DNA of 38,852 nt from Paracraurococcus sp049315625 (lineage in GTDB: Bacteria > Pseudomonadota > Alphaproteobacteria > Acetobacterales > Acetobacteraceae), in assembly GCA_049315625.1 (NCBI GenBank), contig JBMOJU010000007.1, positions 1-38,852 on the forward strand. Direction: 5' to 3'. Positions 32,719 through 38,852 of the stretch are shown piece by piece. The number at the start of each line of letters is the position of its first letter. The first letter of the stretch is position 1. The notes under the pieces were generated by a model that searched no databases, was not told the origin of the DNA, and was given only the letters and a program-made list of their open reading frames with translations. Made by a program: the position numbers and the translations under genes.

Positions 32719-34223
32719 TTCAGCAGGCGCCGCAGCAGCTTGCCGGCCTCGCTGCGCGGCAGTTCCGCCGCCACCTCCCAGCTCCGCGGCCGCTTCGGCC
32801 CGGCCAGCCGGTCCCGGCACCAGGCATCCAGCATCGCCGGGTCCAGCACGGCGCCGCCACGCGGCACCACCACGGCATGCACCTGCTCCCCCATCTCCGG
32901 ATGCGGCACGCCGACCACCGCCACCTCCGCGACATCCGGGTGCTGCGACAGCACCGCCTCGATCTCCGCGGGATAGAGGTTGACGCCGCCCGAGAGGATG
33001 AGGTCGGCCCGGCGATCCGACAGGAACAGGTAGCCATCCGCGTCCAGCCAGCCGAGATCGCCGAGCGTCGCCCGGCCGCGTTCGTCGTAGCTGGCCGCGG
33101 TCTTCTCCGGCGCATTGTGGTAGGCGAAGCGCGGCGCGCCGCTGAAGCGGATGGTGCCGGTCTCGCCCGGCGGCAATTCGGCGCCATCCTCGCCGGTGAT
33201 GTGCACCGCCACGCCGTTCACCGGCCGGCCGACGCTGCCCGGCTTGCGCAGCCAGTCCTGCGGCGAGATCACCGTGGTGCCGACGCCTTCCGACCCGGCA
33301 TAGTATTCCCAGAGGATCGGCCCCCACCAGTCGAGGATGGCGCGCTTCACCGCGACCGGGCAGGGCGCCGCCGCATGGATCGCGGTGCGGTGCGAGGACA
33401 GGTCATGCGCGCGCCGCACAGCCTCGGGCAGTGCCAGCATGCGCACGAACATCGTCGGCACCCATTGGCTGTGGGTGATGCGGAAGCGCTCGATCGCCGC
33501 CAGCGCCTGCGCCGGGTCGAATTTCCGCAGCACCACCACGGTGCCGCCCTCCACCAGCGTGCGGTAGACGTAGCGGTTGGGCGCGGCGTGATAGAGCGGC
33601 GCGGGGCAGAGATAGACGGTGTCCTCGGCGAAGCCGTAGAAGCCCTTCCACGTCATGTCCCATTCCGGCGCGTCGCGCTGCGCGTAGGGGATCAGCGGCC
33701 GGCGGATGCCCTTGGGCAGGCCCGTGGTGCCGGAGGAATAGAGAAACTCCCGCCCCACCGGCCGCTCCGGCAGCGGCGCCGCCGGATCCTGCACGGTGAC
33801 GCCCGCTTCGTAGCTGTCGTAGCCGGGGATGCCTTCGGCCAGTGCATAGCGCGGCCGTTCGCCGACCGCGCCTTCCGTGACGAGCGCCGAGGCCAGCGTG
33901 GCCAGCGCGGGGCTGGCGATCAGCAGCGTCGCGCCGCTGTCCTGCAGCACATAGGCGACCTCGTGCGGCCGCAGGTGGATCGACAGCGGCGTGTAGTAGA
34001 GGCCGGCGAGCCGCGTCGCCTCGGCGATCTCGAGGAATTCCGCCCGGTTGTCCAGCAGCAGGGCGATGCCGTCGCCCGGCTGCAGGCCGAGCCCGATCAG
34101 CCAATGCGCCACCTGGCGGGCGCGGGCATGCAGCGCGGCGTAGGTGATCGTCTCGCCGGTTTCGGGAAAATGCGCGGCGGTCTTCCCCGGTTGGCGTTCC
34201 GCCCAATACGCCAGTTGCGGCAT
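32694..34223 (-). CDS. AMP-binding acyl-CoA synthetase
   Basis: 509 residues of the ANL superfamily. P-loop YSSGTTGLPKG, YYAGSEG, GDLGWLDADGYLFLSDRRAD and the C-terminal catalytic lysine in RSEAGKLLRR. It activates a carboxylic acid to its CoA thioester through an acyl-AMP. It resembles the FadD-like and bile-acid or cyclohexane carboxylate ligases often located with racemase-like and acyl-CoA dehydrogenase genes; substrate unknown. The ATG at 34223 has AGGGGAGACGAGG upstream; the long open frame further upstream is the antisense of the MBL gene. It is divergent from the MBL gene across 156 bases. Confidence 0.9.
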   Translation of the reverse strand: MPQLAYWAERQPGKTAAHFPETGETITYAALHARARQVAHWLIGLGLQPGDGIALLLDNRAEFLEIAEATRLAGLYYTPLSIHLRPHEVAYVLQDSGATLLIASPALATLASALVTEGAVGERPRYALAEGIPGYDSYEAGVTVQDPAAPLPERPVGREFLYSSGTTGLPKGIRRPLIPYAQRDAPEWDMTWKGFYGFAEDTVYLCPAPLYHAAPNRYVYRTLVEGGTVVVLRKFDPAQALAAIERFRITHSQWVPTMFVRMLALPEAVRRAHDLSSHRTAIHAAAPCPVAVKRAILDWWGPILWEYYAGSEGVGTTVISPQDWLRKPGSVGRPVNGVAVHITGEDGAELPPGETGTIRFSGAPRFAYHNAPEKTAASYDERGRATLGDLGWLDADGYLFLSDRRADLILSGGVNLYPAEIEAVLSQHPDVAEVAVVGVPHPEMGEQVHAVVVPRGGAVLDPAMLDAWCRDRLAGPKRPRSWEVAAELPRSEAGKLLRRLLKERYLPVR

Positions 34224-34338
34224 GCCTCGTCTCCCCTTTGGGGCGCAGCGTGGCGGCAGGCGCGACCGCGCGTCAATGCGCGCCGCTGCCGCGGAAATTC
34301 CACGGGACACACCGCAGCGCTGTGGCATGCTGCCGCTT

Positions 34339-34352
34339 CGCACCCAGGTGCG
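34339..34352. promoter_or_regulatory. Palindrome in the ligase/MBL divergent region
   Basis: CGCACC-CA-GGTGCG (34339-34352) is a 14-bp palindrome 28 bases before the MBL start. Possible operator or leader hairpin; no known motif matched. Confidence 0.3.
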
Positions 34353-34379
34353 GAGAACCCATTCGGGGGAGGAAGAAGA

Positions 34380-35375
34380 ATGTCCATCCTGAGCCGCCGC
34401 GGCCTGCTCGGCGCGGCCGCGGCCACCGGCGCCGCATCCCTGCTGCCCGGCCTGCCCGCCATGGCCGCCGCGCCCTTCCAGAACACGCTGCCGCCGGCCT
34501 GGCACCGGTTCCGCTGGGGCGAGTTCGAGGCGACCGTGATCTCCGACGGCTACCTGCCGCTCGGCAAGCCGCAGGACAGCTTCGTCGGCCCCGGCGCCAG
34601 CCAGATCCCGGCGATGCTGACCAATGAATTCCTCGACCCCGCCGCCGCGACGCTCGAGCAGAACATCCTCGTGCTCAACACCGGGCGCCAGCTCGTGCTG
34701 TTCGACACCGGCATGGGCGAGAGCATGGGCGCGGCGTCGAAGATGTTCGGCCCGACCACCGGGCGCATGCTGGCCAACCTGCGCGCCGCCGGCATCCAGC
34801 CCGAGCAGATCGACATGGTCATCGCCACGCATGCCCATTGCGACCACATCTGGGCGCTGGTGGATGGCGACGGCAAGCGCGTCTTCCCGAACGCCCAGGT
34901 GGCGATCAACGAAGCCGACGTGAAATTCTGGACCGATGACGCCAACAAGAAGGGCCCGGCCTTCATGGTGCCCTTCATCGACGGCGCCAAGAAGAACCTC
35001 GGCGCCTACCGCGACCGCATGGTGATGGTGAAGGACGGGCAGGAGGTGATCCCCGGCGTCACCGCGGTCTTCGCGCCGGGCCACACCGTCGGCCACACCG
35101 TCTACTTCATCACCTCGCAGGGCCGCACGCTGGTCAACACGGGCGACCTGGCGCACCACCAGATCCTGCTGCTGCGCCAGCCGATGATGGAATTCTCCTT
35201 CGACTCCGACCCGAAGCAATCGGCGCAGACCCGCAGCCGCATGCTCGACCGGCTGGCGAGCGACAAGCACCAGGTGCTGTCCTACCACTTCCCCTGGCCC
35301 GGCCTCGGCCATGTGCGGCGGGAAGGCGAAGGCTATGCCTGGGTGCAGGTCGCAACCAACGTGACCACGCTCTGA
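34380..35375 (+). CDS. Exported MBL-fold metallo-hydrolase
   Basis: 331 residues. A twin-arginine signal (SRRGLLGAAAATGAASLLPG, then PAMAAA) suggests folded export to the periplasm. The metallo-beta-lactamase fold has its metal motif THAHCDH (H151, H153, D155, H156), GHTVGHT and NTGDLAHH further on. It most resembles the lactonase and methyl-parathion hydrolase-like group (VISDGYLPL near the start, FDTGMGESMG). Natural substrates in that group are lactones or esters, so it could be a quorum-quenching or carbon-source hydrolase. GGGGAGGAAG precedes the ATG. Its stop overlaps the next gene in TGATG. Confidence 0.9.
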   Translation: MSILSRRGLLGAAAATGAASLLPGLPAMAAAPFQNTLPPAWHRFRWGEFEATVISDGYLPLGKPQDSFVGPGASQIPAMLTNEFLDPAAATLEQNILVLNTGRQLVLFDTGMGESMGAASKMFGPTTGRMLANLRAAGIQPEQIDMVIATHAHCDHIWALVDGDGKRVFPNAQVAINEADVKFWTDDANKKGPAFMVPFIDGAKKNLGAYRDRMVMVKDGQEVIPGVTAVFAPGHTVGHTVYFITSQGRTLVNTGDLAHHQILLLRQPMMEFSFDSDPKQSAQTRSRMLDRLASDKHQVLSYHFPWPGLGHVRREGEGYAWVQVATNVTTL

Positions 35376-36184
35376 TGGCCGCGGCGGCGCTTGCCGAACT
35401 CCGCGAGACGGAGGCGCCGCCCGACATCGCCGCGCTCTATGCGGCGCTGCGCCGGGCCAGCGGCGTGCCGCTGGTCAACCTGATCCATCGGCACCTCGCC
35501 ACCCTGCCCGGCGTACTGCCCTGGGTCTGGCAGGCGATCCGCCCGCCGCTGGAGGATGGCCGCCTCGCCGGGGCGCGGGACAGGCTGGCGGCGGCGCTGG
35601 TGCTGCCGTCGGTCGCGCCTGTCCCAACGACCGCGCTCGATGGCACGGACCGCGCCGCGGTCGCCGCGCTGGTGGAGGTCTACAACCGCGGCAACCTGAC
35701 CAACCTGATCCTGCTGACCGCGCTGCGCCGCGCCCTGGAAGGCGTGCCGGCCGAACCCGCCGCGCCGCCGCCGGCGCTGGCCGCACCCGCCATGCTGCCG
35801 CCCCCGCCACCGCTGCCGGTCCTGGCGGATTTGCCGCCGGCGCTGGCCGCGGCGGTGCGCGGCCTCGCCGCGCGGCATGGCGAAGGCGGCGTGGTGCCGA
35901 GCCTCTACCTGCATCTGGCGCATTGGCCCGCCATCCCGCCGGCGCTGCCAGGCTGGCTGGGCGGCGCGCTCGACCCCGCCGCGATCGCCGCCGGTCGGGA
36001 TGCTGCGGTCCGCCTCGCCACGGCGGAGGGCGACGCGCTGCGGCCGGCGCTTGCCATCCAGGGCCCGGTGCCGAACGGCCAGCGCGGTGCCGTGCTGGCG
36101 GCGCTTGGTCCTTTCACGCGGGCGGTCATCCCGGCGATGGTGCCGATCGGCCTCGCCCTGCGCCGGGCGCTCGCCCAGGGTTGA
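35375..36184 (+). CDS. DehI-fold (haloacid dehalogenase group I-like) protein
   Basis: 269 residues in two similar halves joined by a proline-rich linker (about 128-155). The first half has LYAALRRASGVPLVNLIHRH and VEVYNRGNLTNLILLTALR; the second has VPSLYLHLAHWPAIPPALPG. Both resemble the helical pseudo-dimer of DehI, a hydrolytic 2-haloacid dehalogenase. The YNRGN asparagine matches the family, but at the position of DehI's catalytic aspartate (before the ALANWP-type motif) this protein has leucine, so dehalogenation by that mechanism is doubtful. Alignment was done from memory. No signal peptide: cytoplasmic, although coupled to an exported hydrolase. Confidence 0.65.
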   Translation: MAAAALAELRETEAPPDIAALYAALRRASGVPLVNLIHRHLATLPGVLPWVWQAIRPPLEDGRLAGARDRLAAALVLPSVAPVPTTALDGTDRAAVAALVEVYNRGNLTNLILLTALRRALEGVPAEPAAPPPALAAPAMLPPPPPLPVLADLPPALAAAVRGLAARHGEGGVVPSLYLHLAHWPAIPPALPGWLGGALDPAAIAAGRDAAVRLATAEGDALRPALAIQGPVPNGQRGAVLAALGPFTRAVIPAMVPIGLALRRALAQG

Positions 36185-36218
36185 AGCGGCAGGCCGCAGC
36201 GGCCCGCGGCGCGCCCCG

Positions 36219-36224
36219 TATACT
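36219..36224 (+). promoter_or_regulatory. Possible -10 box TATACT
   Basis: TATACT is a rare AT-rich spot that matches the sigma-70 -10 consensus in five of six positions, 21 bases before the GTG at 36245. No good -35 is found at the right spacing (TTGAAG at 36181 is too far). It may start the transcript of the membrane protein and TAXI pair. Confidence 0.3.
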
Positions 36225-36244
36225 GGCCTCCCGCCGGTTGGGAG

Positions 36245-37708
36245 GTGGCCGCCGCCTTGCCCGAGATCGCCCCGTCGCTTCCCGGGATCGCCGCCGGCGC
36301 GGGCGGCCTGCCCTTCCTGGCAGGGCTCGAGGCCGGCTGGGTCGTGCTGCCGCGGGCGGTGATCGGCGGCGCCGGCGAGGCCCCCGTGACCATCGACATC
36401 GTCCTGCTGCATCCGGCACGCGGTATCGCCCTGCTGGAAGCCGCGCCCCGCTGGACGCCGGGGGCGCCGGCACGGCTGCGGCGCCGGCTGGCCCTGGCAC
36501 AGTTCGCGGCGATCTTCCCCGGCCACCTGCCCATCCTGCACCTCCCGCTGCAGCGCGACGCGCTGGAAGGGTTGCCGCCGTGCCTCGCCGCGGCCTTCGC
36601 CCAGGAAGCCCCGCTGGACCTGCCGGGCGGCGACGCCTGGATGGCCGTCGTGCAACGCGCGCTGCTGGCGCCGGCCGCCGCCACCGGGACCGCGACGCGG
36701 CGGCGCGGCCGGATGGCCGGGCTTGCCGGGCTGGCGCTCACCGCTGCGCTCGGTGCGGCGTTCCTGCTGCTGCGGCCGGCTGGCGCACCGGAGGGACCGC
36801 CGCGCGTCCTCGAACGGCTGGCCAGCGGCGTGGTCCCGGCCGAGGCCGCGGCGGCGAATCTGCCGACGGAGGCCGGTCCCATCGCCGTACCGGATCCCGG
36901 CACGAGCGGCCAGCCGGACCGGCCACCGCCGGTCGGGGACGCCGAACCGGCGGATCATGCCGAGGCGGGGCCGCCCCCGCTCCCCGGCCCGCCGCCGGAG
37001 CAGCTGGCGGCCCCGCTGCCGCCCCCGGCCCCGCCGCCGCTCACCGCACCGCCGCCGGGACCGGCGCCCTTCGCCGTCGCGCCCGCGCCCATCGGGGCCA
37101 CGCCGACGGCACCGCCGGCCGCCGACCCGGACCCGGCACCCGCGTCCCGCCCGGGCGAGGCGCTGCGGGACGCAGCCGCGGCGGCGGCATGGGATAAAGC
37201 GCCTGGCCCGGACGCGCTCGCGCCGCTGACGGTCGAGGTGCCGCGCGACGCCACGGCGGACCGGCCGTCGCCCCCGCCACAGCCGCCGGCGCCCTCACCC
37301 GCCGCGGTGGTGCCCGGGACGCCGCAGGCCGAGGTAACGCCCGACGGGGCCCTCGCCCCACCACCGCCCGCGACGGAGCAGGCAGCGCCCTCGGCCCCTC
37401 CGGTCGAGGCGCCGCGCAACGCGGCCCTGGCCACGCCGCCGCGCCGCCCGACCACCGATCCGGCGATGCTCGCCGCGCTGCTGCGCCGCGGCGATGCGCT
37501 GTTGGCGCTCGGTGACGTCTCGGCGGCGAGGCGCTTCTACGAACGCGCGGCGGAGGGCGGCAGCGCCGCCGGCGCCCGCGCCGCCGGCCGCACCCATGAC
37601 CCCGCCGTGCTCGCCGCCCTCGGCGTGCGCGGCATCCGGCCGGACCCGGCCGAAGCGGCGGCCTGGTACCGCCGCGCCGACTCCCTGGCCGCCGAGGAGC
37701 GCCCATGA
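36245..37708 (+). CDS. Membrane-anchored proline-rich protein with C-terminal Sel1-like repeat
   Basis: 487 residues. Residues 1-145 form a folded domain of unknown type (VTIDIVLLHPARGIALLE is faintly like the core of NERD/nuclease-like folds, without the catalytic lysine). One transmembrane helix lies at about 157-177 after a basic TRRRGR, then some 220 residues of proline-alanine-rich linker, then a helical Sel1/TPR-like end (DALLALGDVSAARRFYERAA, DPAEAAAWYRRA). With the basic stretch before the helix, the N-domain should be cytoplasmic and the linker and Sel1 part periplasmic. The GTG at 36245 lies within GGAGGTGG, and a TTG at 36257 is an alternative with better spacing. The stop overlaps the TAXI gene (ATGA). 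Confidence 0.7.
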   Translation: MAAALPEIAPSLPGIAAGAGGLPFLAGLEAGWVVLPRAVIGGAGEAPVTIDIVLLHPARGIALLEAAPRWTPGAPARLRRRLALAQFAAIFPGHLPILHLPLQRDALEGLPPCLAAAFAQEAPLDLPGGDAWMAVVQRALLAPAAATGTATRRRGRMAGLAGLALTAALGAAFLLLRPAGAPEGPPRVLERLASGVVPAEAAAANLPTEAGPIAVPDPGTSGQPDRPPPVGDAEPADHAEAGPPPLPGPPPEQLAAPLPPPAPPPLTAPPPGPAPFAVAPAPIGATPTAPPAADPDPAPASRPGEALRDAAAAAAWDKAPGPDALAPLTVEVPRDATADRPSPPPQPPAPSPAAVVPGTPQAEVTPDGALAPPPPATEQAAPSAPPVEAPRNAALATPPRRPTTDPAMLAALLRRGDALLALGDVSAARRFYERAAEGGSAAGARAAGRTHDPAVLAALGVRGIRPDPAEAAAWYRRADSLAAEERP

Positions 37709-38688
37709 CAGCAAACCGCCGTGCCCTGCTGCTGGGCGCCGCCGCCAGCCTTCCCGCCGCGCCCGCCCTGGCGCAGGCCCTGACGCCGACGCTGAACCAC
37801 CTGGCAGCGCGGGCCAATGCCGGCACGGTCGGCATCATCTCCGGCGGGCCGGACGGGACCTATGTGCGGATCGCCGCCGACCTGGCGGCGGTGCTGGACG
37901 ATGGCGATGCGCTGCGGGTGCTGCCGATCCTCGGCAAGGGGTCGCTGCAGAACCTGGCGGATATCCTGGTGCTGCGCGGCGTCGATATCGGCATCGTCCA
38001 GTCCGACGTGCTGGCCTTCGCCCGGCGCGAACGGCTGCTGCCGGGGGTCGATTCGCTGATCCAGTACATCGCCAAATTATACGACGAGGAGGTGCATGTC
38101 CTGGCCAGGCCGGAGATCGCCCGGATCGACGACCTGGCCGGCAGGCCGGTGAATGTCGATGTCCGTGGCAGCGGCACGGCGATGACCGCGGCGCTGCTGT
38201 TCGACGCGCTGGGCGTTGCCGTCCAGGTCAGGAACGACCCGCAGGACACCGCGCTCGACCGGCTGCGGCGGGGCGAGATCGCCGCGCTGGTCTATGTCGC
38301 CGGCAAGCCGGCCCGGCTGTTCGGCGGCATCCCCGCCGGGTCCGGGCTGAAGCTGCTGCCGGTGCCGGCCAGCCCCGCGCTGCTGGAGACCTACCTGCCG
38401 GCCGAGTTCCGCCGCGCCGACTACCCGGCCCTGGTGCCGGAGGGCGAGAGCGTGGAGACCATCGCGGTCGGCGCGGTGATGGCCGTATACGCTTGGCCGG
38501 CGGGAACCGAGCGGCACCGCAAGGTGGCCCGCTTCGTCGAGGCCTTCACCGCCAAATTCCCCGCCTTCCTGCAGCCGCCACGGCATCCGAAATGGCGCGA
38601 GGTGAACCTGGCGGCGCAGGTGCCGGGCTGGACGCGGTTCATGCCCACGGCGGCGCCCGTCCGGCCGAGGCCCTTCGCAGAACGCTAG
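37705..38688 (+). CDS. TAXI-family TRAP transporter solute-binding protein
   Basis: 327 residues. Signal peptide with twin arginine absent but basic start (MTANRRALLLGAAASLPAAP, cleavage near ALA-Q). The mature part has VGIISGGPDGTYVRIAADLA, a GKGSLQNLADI segment and GVDIGIVQSDVLAF, typical of the TAXI group of periplasmic receptors, many of which bind glutamate-like acids. TRAP membrane subunits are not nearby. ATGA coupling to the Sel1-like membrane protein suggests that the two form a complex, perhaps a periplasmic sensor. A strong hairpin overlaps the stop. Confidence 0.88.
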   Translation: MTANRRALLLGAAASLPAAPALAQALTPTLNHLAARANAGTVGIISGGPDGTYVRIAADLAAVLDDGDALRVLPILGKGSLQNLADILVLRGVDIGIVQSDVLAFARRERLLPGVDSLIQYIAKLYDEEVHVLARPEIARIDDLAGRPVNVDVRGSGTAMTAALLFDALGVAVQVRNDPQDTALDRLRRGEIAALVYVAGKPARLFGGIPAGSGLKLLPVPASPALLETYLPAEFRRADYPALVPEGESVETIAVGAVMAVYAWPAGTERHRKVARFVEAFTAKFPAFLQPPRHPKWREVNLAAQVPGWTRFMPTAAPVRPRPFAER

Positions 38689-38729
38689 GGTGGGATGCGT
38701 TCGACTTCGCGCACGCATCCCACCCTAGC
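38684..38729 (+). terminator. 17-bp perfect hairpin containing the TAXI stop codon
   Basis: GCTAGGGTGGGATGCGT (38684-38700) pairs perfectly with ACGCATCCCACCCTAGC (38713-38729), 12-nt loop, then CGTTGTTTTGTC. The TAG at 38686-38688 is inside the left arm. With the T-rich tail this is a good intrinsic terminator. It shares outer bases and tail with the hairpin at 1358-1402. Confidence 0.7.
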
Positions 38730-38740
38730 CGTTGTTTTGT

Positions 38741-38850
38741 CCCGCGATTCAGGCTTTTCAGCGATTCCGCATCAAGCCATCGCGGTCTGTTCTGTCCCGC
38801 GATTCAGGCTTTTCGGCGATTCCGCCTCAAGCCATCGCGGTCTGTTCTGT
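38741..38850. repeat. Two tandem copies of a 55-bp hairpin repeat
   Basis: Copy 1 is 38741-38795 and copy 2 is 38796-38850; they differ at two positions only (38760/38815 and 38771/38826). Each unit folds on itself: CCGCGAT with ATCGCGG outside, GGCTT with AAGCC inside, with a 3-nt bulge, and a loop that in copy 2 holds GGCG-ATTC-CGCC. The window ends two bases later, so the copy number is unknown. It does not code for anything obvious. It looks like a REP-type dispersed or tandem intergenic repeat. Confidence 0.75.
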
Positions 38851-38852
38851 CG

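Noticed and set aside
34224..35312. Upstream extension of the minus-strand acyl-CoA ligase
   Set aside because: The extra segment is antisense to the MBL gene and lacks family similarity; the ATG at 34223 has a strong ribosome site.
38741..38850. CRISPR array
   Set aside because: The two units abut with no unique spacers, so this is a tandem repeat, not a repeat-spacer array.

Overview
The window is a very GC-rich, densely coded stretch of an alphaproteobacterial chromosome. The third codon positions are almost all G or C. The contents (many Bug/TctC-type binding proteins, CoA-ester catabolism genes, a KGG stress protein, pcaHG) are what one meets in soil or plant-associated Acetobacteraceae such as Roseomonas-like genera; that placement is an inference from gene content and composition, not from a marker gene. 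I see no rRNA, tRNA, CRISPR array, phage gene or transposase, and no gene-free stretch longer than 300 bases.

Layout. The left edge carries the tail of a glutamate synthase small subunit. An MDR alcohol dehydrogenase, a Bug-type binding protein, a hybrid histidine kinase, the glycogen debranching enzyme GlgX and protocatechuate 3,4-dioxygenase (pcaHG) follow. Next come an alpha/beta hydrolase that has lost its nucleophile serine, a secreted hypothetical protein and a D-2-hydroxyacid dehydrogenase. A leuCD pair faces a hydantoinase/dihydropyrimidinase, which is followed by a 95-residue protein and a COG0523 GTPase. An NMT1-like protein without signal peptide is convergent with that GTPase.

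The most striking block is 16356-23397, all on the plus strand: Bug protein, SDR, acyl-CoA dehydrogenase, aminoglycoside-phosphotransferase-like kinase, DUF6285-like small protein, acyl-CoA ligase, Bug protein. The five central genes are the same set of activities as the levulinate/4-hydroxyacid (lva) pathway of Pseudomonas putida and the fused ACAD10/ACAD11 enzymes of animals, in a different order and bracketed by two uptake receptors. I read it as a pathway that imports a keto or hydroxy acid, makes the CoA ester, phosphorylates the hydroxyl and removes the phosphate to enter beta-oxidation.

Further right are a Tat-type metal-dependent hydrolase, a DUF169 protein, a large CHD cyclase/AAA/TPR protein, a proline-rich 60-residue peptide, a four-repeat KGG protein, an AMACR-like racemase plus acyl-CoA dehydrogenase pair, a 46-residue hydrophobic peptide whose ribosome site lies in a hairpin, an acyl-CoA ligase, and an exported metallo-beta-lactamase-fold protein coupled to a DehI-fold protein. 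The right edge has a membrane-anchored proline-rich/Sel1-like protein translationally coupled to a TAXI-type binding protein, then a hairpin and two 55-bp tandem repeats that run to the window's end.

Several convergent gene pairs share perfect hairpins or overlapping stop codons. Five solute-binding proteins lie here without any membrane transporter subunits, so uptake must rely on permeases encoded elsewhere or the proteins have sensing roles.
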